A stretch of DNA of 15,904 nucleotides from positions 1 to 15,904 of the forward strand of contig CAOSZT010000034.1 in NCBI GenBank assembly GCA_948528155.1. The letters are read 5' to 3'. Source of the DNA: an uncultured Clostridia bacterium (lineage in GTDB: Bacteria; Bacillota; Clostridia; TANB77; CAG-508). Positions 1 through 7,543 of the stretch are shown in pieces (position 1 is the first letter of the stretch; every line of letters begins with the position of its first letter). The notes under the pieces are model-generated. The model did no database searches. It had not been told where the DNA came from and saw only the letters and a program-made list of their open reading frames with translations. The position numbers and the translations under genes are program-made.

Positions 1-2
1 AT

Positions 3-53
3 GCTAACAGTATTAATGAGTTAAAGAATAAGATTGATAAATTAAAAAAGTAA
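3..53 (+). CDS. 3' end of an unknown gene (partial)
   Basis: An open frame enters from the left edge and reads ANSINELKNKIDKLKK before a TAA stop at 51-53. The stretch is lysine-, leucine- and isoleucine-rich, with the heptad-like spacing of a short coiled coil at a protein C-terminus. Nothing more can be said about function. The following 110 bases are T-rich and non-coding, which fits the end of a transcription unit, although no clear hairpin terminator is visible. It could also be a chance open frame. Confidence 0.4.
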   Translation, partial: ANSINELKNKIDKLKK

Positions 54-141
54 ATAATAATTAGAATATTATCCTTTACATTTTATTTTTTTTGTTGTAT
101 AGAACCTTATAGTTGCAACACATTTCTCGGTTTTCGTTTTC

Positions 142-173
142 TGATAACATTTTAAAAATTAATATGTTATAAT
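142..173 (+). promoter_or_regulatory. Promoter of the PolC-like gene cluster, with flanking inverted repeat
   Basis: A perfect -10 box TATAAT lies at 168-173, about 35 bases before the first start codon. The -35 is weak (TGATAA at 142-147, spacing 20). The inverted repeat ATAACAT (144-150) / ATGTTAT (164-170) overlaps the promoter core and could be an operator. The -10 is well supported; the operator role is inference. Confidence 0.45.
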
Positions 174-207
174 AGTTAAGAAAGAAAATTTAGAGGAGGA
201 AAATAAG

Positions 208-1297
208 ATGAGTAATGAAATGAAAAGCAATTAATAAAGCACACGAATTATATGGAAATCCATTACCAAAAGAAATACAAGAAAGGTTAGATTTAGAATT
301 GAATTCAATTATATCAAATGGATTTGAAATAGTTTATATGATTACTAAGAAGTTAGTAGAAAAATCGAAAGAATATGGGTATTTAGTAGGAAATAGAGGA
401 TGTATTGGTAGCTCATTTATAGCTTATTTGTTAGGAATAACAGAATGTAATCCATTACCACAAAAATATAATGGATTTAATATACCATTTGAAATATTTG
501 CAGGTATAGAGTTTAACAAAGTATTAGATATAAATTTAAATGTAGCAGTAGATATTCATAAGAACATTTGTGAATACCTAAATGAGTTATTAAAAAAGGA
601 AGGTATTTATAAAAATAGTGGAGATATTGGAAAGAGTAATGGAATTTATACTTTTAAGAGGATAATAGAAACAAAAGAAGGTAAACAATTAGCTAATATA
701 GATATATTATCACACTCAATGCTTATGCCATTAAAAGAACTATATCAATTAACAAATATTAATCCACAAACAATACCATTAAACGAAAAAAAAGAAGATG
801 TAATAAAAATAACTGACTTATTGATAAAAGAACAATTCTATGTTCAAGCAGATTTAGAAAATATATTAGACATCATATCAAAGATAAAAATAGATACTTT
901 TGACAATTTGATTATTCTAGTAGGTTTGCTTTATAGAACAGGCATTTATAATTGTATAGAAGATATACTTGAGAATATAACAACAGATTTATCACAAATA
1001 ATTTCTTCAAGAGATGATATAATGGTATATTTAACACAAAAAGGAATTGATAGAATAACTGCTTATCATATTATGGAAAATGTAAGAAAAGGAAAAGGGA
1101 TTACAGAAGAAATGGAAATTACTATGTCAGAGCATAATATCCCAGATTGGTATATAAAACTATGTAAAAAAATAGAGTATCTATTTCCAAAGGCACATAA
1201 TGTTGGATATGCAATATTAGAATATAGATTAGCATGGTATGGCATTCATTATCCAAAAGAATATTCAAAAGTAATGGAAAAATGGAATAATTTATAA
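208..1297 (+). pseudogene. Reduced PolC-type DNA polymerase III core, frame broken at the 5' end
   Basis: The main open frame runs from 224 to 1297 and carries hallmark PolC polymerase-core segments in the right order. These are YGNPLPKEIQERL, ELNSIISNGF, GYLVGNRGCIGSS, NPLP, a DxD-like DIN, the third-aspartate segment ANIDILSH, RDDIMVYL, VRKGKG, IPDWYIKLCKKIEYLFPKAH and a short end. The PHP, exonuclease and OB regions, the four-cysteine zinc ribbon and the TGQHPGG segment of full PolC are absent. Counting from the TTG at 299, the catalytic pair reads D77-I-N79 instead of DID; D135 is kept. Polymerase activity is therefore doubtful. The best start signal is GAGGAGG (193-199) with ATG at 208, but that frame stops after eight codons; a +1 shift (for example in the A4 run 223-226) joins it to the body. 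It is either a pseudogene or a dedicated inactive PolC paralogue. The domain identity is confident, the gene's status is not. Confidence 0.75.
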
Positions 1298-1313
1298 AAA
1301 GTGGAGGTAGTAA

Positions 1314-1860
1314 ATGGAACTATTAAAAATATTTGGAAGAGAGGAGAAGTAAATATGGCAAGAGATTTAAAAAAATTCCTAAAAATGTTTTTTCAACAAG
1401 ACAAGCAATGAGGAAATTTACGGATTGTTTAAATAAATCAGGCATCTTTAATCAAAAAATACCATATCTAGTCATACATCAAGGAGAAAGATATTATGGT
1501 AGCGAACTAAAATTAAAATTAACATTTAAAGAGGACATTAAAACTATATGTACTTCAAAAGATGCAAATGAAAGAAATAAACAATTAACAAAGTATATTT
1601 TAAAAAAATTAAATAGTGTACCAAATTTTAAATTTGATTTAGAAAATAAAGTTTTTATACATATGCTAGATAAGACAGATAAAGAAGTATATAAAATGTA
1701 TACAGTAGCATATTCGTTTGGTTTTTCTTATGAATTTGATGATGAAAATAAGCCAATTACTAATAGTTGTAATTTGGTAGTAAGAATATATAAGAAAGAT
1801 ATACCATTATTTGAAATATATTTTGGAAGAAGACAAGAATATGAAGATGATGAATTATAA
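1314..1860 (+). pseudogene. Hypothetical protein, second gene of the PolC-like cluster, 5' frame broken
   Basis: A strong SD (GGAGG at 1303-1307) precedes ATG 1314, but that frame ends after 12 codons (MELLKIFGREEK). The long body, open in the +1 frame to the TAA at 1858-1860, begins with KYGKRFKKIPKNVFSTRQ and is about 170 residues. A second SD (GAGGAG, 1341-1346) serves ATG 1355, whose frame also stops early, after 18 codons. The only in-frame ATG of the body is 1408; a TTG at 1333 lacks an SD. I do not recognise the family. The protein would be soluble, starting with a very basic segment (residues KRFKKIPKN) and ending acidic (EYEDDEL), with beta-strand-like alternating segments in the second half. 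It starts 16 bases after the PolC-like gene, so the two are presumably one operon. Confidence 0.5.
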
Positions 1861-1907
1861 GAGACACTAAAAGAAAATGGGTCAATGAAAAAGTAAGGAA
1901 GAAGCGT

Positions 1908-2297
1908 ATGGAATATTATTTTATGAAAAATATAGCACCCAAAATTAACGAAGTAGTTAAGAAAAAAGTAGAAGAAAATCAAGTGAAGAAAGAGGAAAAA
2001 AGAGTAAAAAGAAATAGGGGGATAATGATAATGTTTGATTTTATGAAACAAAAATATAAACAAATGATAAAAGAGGCAGGTTTTGAAGATATTATTGAAT
2101 TTAATGATTTACATAGTGATGGCAAATTTGTAGGAAATAAACTTAGGTGTAGTGATAAGGAAATGATAAACCAAAAACTAATTAATAAACAGGAATCTCC
2201 AATGGTATTAGCCCAAAAAATAGAAAAATTGGAAAAATTAGAAAAATTAGAAAAAGATTTAAAAGAAGAGGCATTTAGTAAGAAAAAAATATATTAG
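1908..2297 (+). pseudogene. Hypothetical protein, fragment 1 of 3 (N-terminal, coiled coil)
   Basis: The frame opens at ATG 1908 (SD-like AAGGAAGAAG), but a better start may be ATG 2025 or 2031, just behind AGGGGG (2016-2021) and reading MFDFMKQKYKQMIKEAGF. The part before 2025 is a very basic lysine/arginine stretch that looks unlike a real N-terminus. The fragment ends with a repeated leucine heptad region (KLEKLEKLEKDLKEEAF), a coiled coil. The stop at 2295-2297 comes seven codons after the A7 run at 2283-2289. A -1 shift there continues into the next fragment with NILETIEYLITIY, which extends the helical segment naturally. The family is not recognised. Confidence 0.5.
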
Positions 2298-2860
2298 AAA
2301 CCATAGAGTATTTAATAACAATTTATAGTAATTTGCAAAAAATCAATGAAGACTTAGAGGAAGAATATGATTCTGGCTTATATTTACCAGGTTATAATTT
2401 TAGTGGTAATGAAGCTTATTTACTAATTGGTAATGGCAATATTTACCTAGTTGATTATGCAACTTATGAAATATTGGTAGCAATTGATAAGGACAAGATT
2501 AGCCATATTGAAATTAAATCAGAGGAAGAAGCAGCACCAGCATATGTTCCTAAATACAAAAATGCACCAAGTGCACCAAGTGCTACATTAACGAACCAAA
2601 CATGGAATAATCAATCTACAGACCGATATATGCAAAATTATTATAAAAATGAATATGAAAGAAAATTAGCACAATATCAAGCAGACTTAATAAATGTTAA
2701 TGCATATAATCAAAACGAACAAAGAAAATACGAAGAATCATTAGGAAAGACAAGAATGGTAAAACATCTATATATATATGCTTTAATGACCCTAAAATAT
2801 CAGATCTGGAATGTGATTATAAATGGTATTCGTTTATTACTCAAAAATTACCAAGATTAG
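2282..2860 (+). pseudogene. Hypothetical protein, fragment 2 of 3 (middle)
   Basis: This frame is open from 2282, directly under the A7 run that ends fragment 1, and has no start signal of its own; the TTG at 2333 lacks an SD. It continues the helix (NILETIEYLITIYSNLQK), then a short beta-rich domain (SGLYLPGYNFSGNEAYLLIG), then a low-complexity linker rich in Pro, Ala, Asn, Gln and Tyr (about 2530-2740). The sensible sequence ends at the TA repeat 2769-2778. Beyond it the frame gives a tail of no obvious sense up to 2860, while another frame (fragment 3) carries on. One added TA unit would join them as HLYIYICFNDP. No function is proposed. Confidence 0.5.
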
Positions 2861-3378
2861 ATATTAAAGATTTAGAAAAAGGAACAACAATAAATGGCAA
2901 GAAAAAAGAAGATGAAGAAATCTTCAAACCAGAAGAAAAAATGAAAATTGGCGATGATAATGTAGGTTATGTGGAATTTCAAAAAGAATTGTACATAAAT
3001 CATACGATAAAGGAGAATCAATTAGAATTTAATTTATCCAATGGTTATCATTTTATCATAATAAAATATAGAGATAACACAAATTTTAGAGAAATGGCAA
3101 AAAAACTAAAATCCAATTCAAGGGTAACGGAGGAAGGAAAACCAGCATTTTTTAAACCTAAATTAGACAATGACGTTAATGGTTTTATTGGAAATATGGA
3201 AGACGGCACATGGCAGGCAATAATGGATTATAAAGGTGTAATATATGATATTCAGGCGAAATATATAAAAGAACAAGATAAGTATATAGATTATGATGAA
3301 GATATTGATGGAAAATTAGGATTTTCTACATTTTATAACATTCCTAATGCAATGTTTAGTATTATAGAAAATAATTAA
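2779..3378 (+). pseudogene. Hypothetical protein, fragment 3 of 3 (C-terminal)
   Basis: The third frame picks up directly after the TA repeat with CFNDPKISDLECDYKWYSF and is open to the TAA at 3376-3378. The only ATG far enough upstream, 2941, has no SD and sits mid-domain (KPEEKMKIGDDN), so this is not an independent gene. The content is a globular mix of beta strands and helices with no membrane segment. With fragments 1 and 2 the intact product would be about 450 to 490 residues. It is the last gene of the cluster that begins with the PolC-like gene. No family recognised. Confidence 0.5.
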
Positions 3379-3495
3379 AACTACTAAATTAGGCAAATAT
3401 GTGAATTAGAAAAAATCTTCAAAAAATATTGAGTATTATCTAAAAATATGGTATATTTAAAATACAGAAAGCAATAAATTTATATAAATTGCATG

Positions 3496-3544
3496 TACAT
3501 TACAAAACAATGTATTTAAAGGTTAGTTTTTATTATAGTATAAA
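3496..3544 (+). promoter_or_regulatory. Possible promoter and operator for the prfB leader
   Basis: A perfect inverted repeat TACATT (3496-3501) / AATGTA (3509-3514) with a 7-base centre precedes a -10-like TATAAA at 3539-3544; the -35 is poor (TTAAAG, 3516-3521). The downstream leader AAATTTAGAGGA (3553-3564) repeats the leader of the PolC-like gene. The rest of 3379-3495 is AT-rich and I see nothing in it. Weak evidence overall. Confidence 0.3.
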
Positions 3545-3612
3545 ATGAAAAAAATTTAGAGGAATTATAATGATAGAAAGATAAGTGGAAAATTTAACAT
3601 GGAGGAATGGTT

Positions 3613-3675
3613 ATGAAAATGACCAATTGTATATTGTTCAGTCCAAAGTTCTTAAGTAACCAATACAAAAAGTAG
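3613..3675 (+). CDS. Possible 20-residue leader peptide upstream of prfB
   Basis: ATG 3613 lies six bases behind a strong SD (GGAGGA, 3601-3606) and opens a 20-codon frame, MKMTNCILFSPKFLSNQYKK, ending in TAG at 3673-3675. The stop codon abuts the 5' arm of the hairpin at 3676. This placement is what a transcription or translation attenuator would need, because a ribosome stalled at the stop would cover the hairpin arm. Such short frames also arise by chance, and no homologue is known to me. Confidence 0.3.
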   Translation: MKMTNCILFSPKFLSNQYKK

Positions 3676-3705
3676 AGGAGGGAAGCGTATGCAAACCTCC
3701 TTTTT
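3676..3705 (+). terminator. Hairpin plus T-run in the prfB leader (terminator or attenuator)
   Basis: AGGAGG (3676-3681) pairs with CCTCCT (3696-3701), followed by four further Ts. Inside the loop GC/GC (3685-3686 with 3691-3692) can add an inner step. It fits a short intrinsic terminator in front of prfB. The 5' arm is also a perfect Shine-Dalgarno sequence serving ATG 3689, so the hairpin could instead hide that ribosome binding site. Confidence 0.5.
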
Positions 3706-3739
3706 ATATAATAAGAAAAGAATAAAAATAGGAGAGTGA
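3689..3739 (+). CDS. Possible 16-residue upstream ORF ending in UGA, next to prfB
   Basis: ATG 3689 sits six bases after the SD AGGAGGG (3676-3682). The frame reads MQTSFLYNKKRIKIGE and ends at TGA 3737-3739, four bases before the prfB start. The prfB SD (GGAGAG, 3731-3736) lies within its last two codons. Its stop is UGA, which RF2 itself decodes, so a control role is conceivable. Coding status is unproven. Confidence 0.25.
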   Translation: MQTSFLYNKKRIKIGE

Positions 3740-3743
3740 TTAT

Positions 3744-4845
3744 ATGCTATTAGAACTAGAAGAAACTATAAAAACACTACAAGAATTAAACAAAAAAATA
3801 CAGAATTTAGGTGATTCACTTTGACATATCAAACTTAGAAAAAACACTTAAAGAATTAGAAGAAAAAACCACTAAACCTGAATTTTGGGAAGACACAGAA
3901 AACACAAGCAAAGTATTAGCAGAAATAAAAAAAATAAAAAACAAATACACAAAATACAAAGAAATAGAAAAAGAAATAAATAACTTACTAGAACTATCAG
4001 AACTAGTAAAACAAGAATATGATGAAGAAATATCAAATGAAATAATAAAAAACACAAAAAAAGAACAAAGAAACTTAGAAAAATTAGAACTAGAAACACT
4101 ACTATCAGGAAAATATGACTCAAATAACAGTATAATAACAATACACCCAGGAGCAGGAGGAACAGAATCACAAGACTGGGCAGAAATGTTATATAGAATG
4201 TATACAAGATGGGCAACAAAAAATGAATATGAAATAAAAGAACTAGACTATTTAGAAGGAGACGAAGCAGGAATAAAAAGTGTAACATTTGAAATTATAG
4301 GACAAAATTCATATGGATATATGAAAAGTGAAAAAGGTGTACATAGATTAGTAAGAATATCACCATTTGACAGTGGAGGAAGAAGACATACATCATTTGC
4401 CTCAGTAGAAGTATTACCAGAAATAACAGAAAATATTGAAATAAACATAAATCCAGATGATTTAAGAATAGATACATATAGAGCTTCAGGAGCAGGAGGG
4501 CAACACATAAACAAAACATCTTCAGCAGTTAGAATTACACATATACCAACAAACACTGTAGTAGCTTGTCAATCAGAACGATCTCAAATACAAAATAGAG
4601 AAACAGCAATGAAAATGTTAAAATCTAAACTGTTTGACCTAAAAGAACAAGAACAAAAAGAAAGAATAGAAGATTTAAAAGGAGAACAAAGAGAAATTGC
4701 CTGGGGTAGCCAAATTCGATCATATGTATTTTGTCCATATACTATGGTAAAAGACCATAGAACTAATTATGAAGTAGGAAATGTTCAAGGAGTTATGGAT
4801 GGAGAGATAGAAGGATTTATGGAAAGTTTCCTAAAAAGTCTTTAA
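3744..4845 (+). CDS. prfB: Peptide chain release factor 2 (RF2), made by programmed +1 frameshift
   Basis: RF2 recognises UAA and UGA in the ribosomal A site and triggers release of the finished protein. Translation starts at ATG 3744 (SD GGAGAG, 7-base spacing) and reads 26 codons to CTT TGA. It must then skip one base (T3822) and continue at GAC 3823 to the stop at 4843-4845, giving 366 residues, the usual RF2 length. The N-terminal part (about 1-110) is helical and forms domain 1. The codon-reading tripeptide SPF is at about residues 206-208 (RISPFDSGGRRHTSF). The peptidyl-transferase motif GGQ is at about 251-253 (RASGAGGQHINKTSSAVR). SPF rather than PxT separates it from RF1. No key residue is missing. 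It is followed by metG after 74 bases containing a promoter. Confidence 0.98.
3809..3825 (+). promoter_or_regulatory. RF2 programmed +1 frameshift site
   Basis: The 26th codon CTT (3819-3821) is followed by an in-frame TGA (3822-3824) and then C, the CUU UGA C core known from most bacterial prfB genes. An SD-like AGGTGA (3809-3814) lies just upstream, as required to push the ribosome forward. When RF2 is scarce the UGA is read slowly and the shift to GAC occurs, so RF2 controls its own synthesis. The frames on both sides join without any other defect. Confidence 0.95.
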
Positions 4846-4858
4846 AGCAAAATAAAAC

Positions 4859-4887
4859 TTGATTTTTAGTAAAAAATATGATAATAT
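4859..4887 (+). promoter_or_regulatory. Promoter of metG
   Basis: TTGATT (4859-4864) and TAATAT (4882-4887) are separated by exactly 17 bases, 33 bases before the metG start. Both boxes match the vegetative sigma consensus in four to five of six positions. An SD, AGAGGGTG (4907-4914), follows. Confidence 0.5.
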
Positions 4888-4919
4888 AAGCAAGAAAAAA
4901 ATAAAAAGAGGGTGAAAAA

Positions 4920-6494
4920 ATGAAAGAAACATTTTACATAACAACACCAATATACTACCCAAGCGGAAAATATCATATAGGAACAGCATACACAACAGTA
5001 CTAGCAGATGCAATAAAAAGATATAATAAATTAAGAGAAAAAGAAACATATATGTTAACAGGAGCAGATGAGCATGGGCAAAAAATAGAAACAAAAGCAC
5101 AAGAAAGTAACAAAACACCACAAGAATATGTAGACGAAATGGCAAAAATGGCACAAGAATTATGGACAAAAATGGACATACAATATAATGACTTTATAAG
5201 AACAACAGAAGAAAGGCATGAAAAAATAGTACAAAAAATATTTGACAAATTTATGGAACAAGGAGACATATATAAAGGAGAATATGAAGGACTATACTGT
5301 GTACCATGTGAAACATTTTTTACACAAACACAATTAATAGAAGGAAAATGTCCAGACTGTGGAAGAGAAATAGTACCAATGAAAGAAGAAGCATATTTTT
5401 TTAACATGAAAAAATATGCAGACAAATTATTAAAATATTATGAAGAAAATCCAGACTTCATAAAACCAGAATACAGAAAACAAGAAATGATAAACAATTT
5501 TATAAAACCAGGATTAGAAGACTTATGTGTAACAAGAACAACTTTTGACTGGGGAATAAAAGTACTAAAAGACCCAAAACACATAGTATATGTATGGTTA
5601 GATGCACTAACAAATTATATTACAGCACTTGGATATATGTCAGAAGATGAAACATTATTTAACAAATTTTGGCCAGCAAATATACAAGTAGTAGGAAAAG
5701 ATATAGCAAGATTCCATTTAATATATTGGCCAATATTTTTAATGGCACTAGATTTACCATTACCAAAAACAATATTTGTACATAACTGGATAATGATGAA
5801 AGATGGAAAAATGAGTAAATCAAAAGGAAATGTAATATATCCAGAAACTTTAATAGAAAGATATGGATTAGATGCAACCAAATATTTCTTATTAAGAGAA
5901 ATACCAATGTCTCAAGATGGAATATTTTCACCAGAAGAATTTATTCAAAGATATAATTTCGATTTATGTAATGATTTAAGCAACTTATTAAACAGAACAG
6001 TATCAATGGTAAATAAATACTTTAATGGACAAGTTCCAGAATATAATGGAACACCAAATGAAATTGATCAAGAAATAGAAAAAATAAGTAAAGAGCAAAT
6101 CAAAAAATTTGAAACATTATTTGAAAATTTTGAAATCGCAAATTCAATACAAGAAATCTGGAATTTAGTTGCTAGAACAAATAAATACATAGACGAAACA
6201 ATGCCTTGGGCTTTAGCAAAAGAAGAAAAAACAGAAAAATTAAAATCATCAATGTATCATTTAATAGAAAACTTGAGAAAAATAGCAATATTAATAAAAC
6301 CAATAATGAATGAAACTTCTGAAAATATATTAAAACAAATAGGAGTACAAGACGAAAATTTAAAAACTTGGAAAAGTTTAAATGAATATGATAAATTAAA
6401 ACATATAAAAGTAATTGAAAAAGGTGAGCCAATTTTTATGAGATTAAATGCAGAAGAAGAGATCGAATATATAAAACAAGAAATGAAAAAATAG
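4920..6494 (+). CDS. metG: Methionyl-tRNA synthetase, short form
   Basis: This enzyme joins methionine to tRNA-Met (initiator and elongator) using ATP, in the cytoplasm. The class I catalytic domain shows the HIGH-like motif HIGT at residues 19-22 and KMSKS at 297-301. The connective-peptide zinc knuckle has two CxxC pairs, C127/C130 and C144/C147. Further family signatures are YYPSGKYHIGTAYTT, TGADEHGQK, YVWLDALTNYI and VHNWIMMKDGKMSKS. The helical anticodon-binding domain follows (about 340-480, including NDLSNLLNRT and PWALAK). At 524 residues it lacks the C-terminal tRNA-binding (OB-fold) extension that brings the Bacillus enzyme to about 660 residues; many bacteria carry this short form. 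The start is fixed by the SD AGAGGGTG five bases before ATG. A deacetylase gene follows 38 bases later, probably in the same operon. Confidence 0.97.
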   Translation: MKETFYITTPIYYPSGKYHIGTAYTTVLADAIKRYNKLREKETYMLTGADEHGQKIETKAQESNKTPQEYVDEMAKMAQELWTKMDIQYNDFIRTTEERHEKIVQKIFDKFMEQGDIYKGEYEGLYCVPCETFFTQTQLIEGKCPDCGREIVPMKEEAYFFNMKKYADKLLKYYEENPDFIKPEYRKQEMINNFIKPGLEDLCVTRTTFDWGIKVLKDPKHIVYVWLDALTNYITALGYMSEDETLFNKFWPANIQVVGKDIARFHLIYWPIFLMALDLPLPKTIFVHNWIMMKDGKMSKSKGNVIYPETLIERYGLDATKYFLLREIPMSQDGIFSPEEFIQRYNFDLCNDLSNLLNRTVSMVNKYFNGQVPEYNGTPNEIDQEIEKISKEQIKKFETLFENFEIANSIQEIWNLVARTNKYIDETMPWALAKEEKTEKLKSSMYHLIENLRKIAILIKPIMNETSENILKQIGVQDENLKTWKSLNEYDKLKHIKVIEKGEPIFMRLNAEEEIEYIKQEMKK

Positions 6495-6532
6495 AAGATA
6501 ATTAAAAGGGGGTAAATTTAGAAGTTAGAAAA

Positions 6533-7483
6533 ATGAATAACATGCAATATCAAGGTAGTAATATGCTTAGCTTAAAAAAATATATAGATAAGAAAAGAAT
6601 AATATTCAACATAATAGTAGGTACATTAACTATTATAACGATATATATGATAAGTTATTATATAATAAATACAACAATAAAAGAAAAAAATGCAAAACAA
6701 TATACAGCACAAATTGTTCAATATAAAAAACAACAAGAAAGCCAAGAAGGAAGAGAACAATTAGAGCAAATGAAAAAAGCAAAAAAACTAAAGAAAGACA
6801 CAGATAAAAGAGGTAAACTACCAGAACTAACACAAAAAGGAAAAGAAAATTTAAGTAATATATATCATAGTGAACAAAAAAGAGCATTTCTAACATTTGA
6901 TGATGGACCTTCACAAAATACAAATGAGATATTAGACATTTTAAAACAATATGATATAAAAGCAACATTTTTTGTATTAGGAACACAAGCAGAAGTAATG
7001 TCAGAAACTGTAAAAAGAATATATGATGAAGGACATTACCTTGCAAATCATGGATATACACATATATATTCTAGTATTTATCAATCGCCAGAGCAAGTAT
7101 TAACTGAATACAATCAATGTAATCAAATTATAGCAAATGCAATTCAAGTACCAGAATATAATTCACATTTATTTAGATTTCCAGGAGGCTTTGCTGGTGG
7201 AAAATATGCAATAATAAAACAACAAGCAGGGAAATTGCTTGAACAAAATGGTATTTTAAATATTGATTGGAATTCTTTAACAGGAGATTCTGAAAAAGTT
7301 AATCCTTCAGCAGAATATTTAATGAATAACTTATATAATACAACACAAGGAAAAAACAGTGTAGTAATATTAATGCATGATGCTCTTGCAAAAAGGGTTA
7401 CAGTAGAAACTTTGCCACAAGTTATAGAATATTTAAAAAACGAAGGATATGAATTTGAGAATTTTTATAGTATTATAAAGTGA
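6533..7483 (+). CDS. Membrane-anchored polysaccharide (peptidoglycan) deacetylase, PgdA-like
   Basis: NodB-family metal-dependent deacetylases remove acetyl groups from N-acetylglucosamine, usually in peptidoglycan, which gives lysozyme resistance. One membrane helix (about residues 22-46) anchors the protein with the catalytic part outside. A charged coiled-coil-like spacer (50-110) precedes the NodB domain (117-316). All five motifs are present: TFDDGPS (121-127, metal-binding D124), HGYTH (173-177), RFPGG (215-219), DW (245-246) and LMHDA (280-284). The SD AAAGGGGG (6505-6512) is 20 bases before ATG 6533, which is too far. No ATG, GTG or TTG lies in frame at the ideal distance, so ATG 6533 is kept, but initiation may be weak or from an unusual codon. 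It follows metG by 38 bases. Peptidoglycan is the likely substrate; another polysaccharide is possible. Confidence 0.9.
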   Translation: MNNMQYQGSNMLSLKKYIDKKRIIFNIIVGTLTIITIYMISYYIINTTIKEKNAKQYTAQIVQYKKQQESQEGREQLEQMKKAKKLKKDTDKRGKLPELTQKGKENLSNIYHSEQKRAFLTFDDGPSQNTNEILDILKQYDIKATFFVLGTQAEVMSETVKRIYDEGHYLANHGYTHIYSSIYQSPEQVLTEYNQCNQIIANAIQVPEYNSHLFRFPGGFAGGKYAIIKQQAGKLLEQNGILNIDWNSLTGDSEKVNPSAEYLMNNLYNTTQGKNSVVILMHDALAKRVTVETLPQVIEYLKNEGYEFENFYSIIK

Positions 7484-7543
7484 TTTTATAGTATTTTCAC
7501 AGAAATATAAGAAATAAAAAATATAGATAGGAGATGGACACAA

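Noticed and set aside
1728..2063. Minus-strand open frame of 111 codons
   Set aside because: Phe/Tyr/Ser-rich antisense product with no SD or promoter, lying across two plus-strand frames.
2941..3378. Independent gene starting at ATG 2941
   Set aside because: No SD, and the same frame carries sensible protein sequence for 50 codons upstream, so it is the end of a broken longer gene.
3660..3743. T-box or other known riboswitch before prfB
   Set aside because: No T-box sequence (GGTGG..CCGCG type) or known aptamer core is visible; only a short hairpin and small ORFs.
3872..4288. Long minus-strand open frames opposite prfB, metG, the deacetylase and the 773-codon gene
   Set aside because: They are mirror images of A-rich coding DNA: low-complexity Leu/Phe/Ser proteins with no SD, overlapping genes with certain identity.
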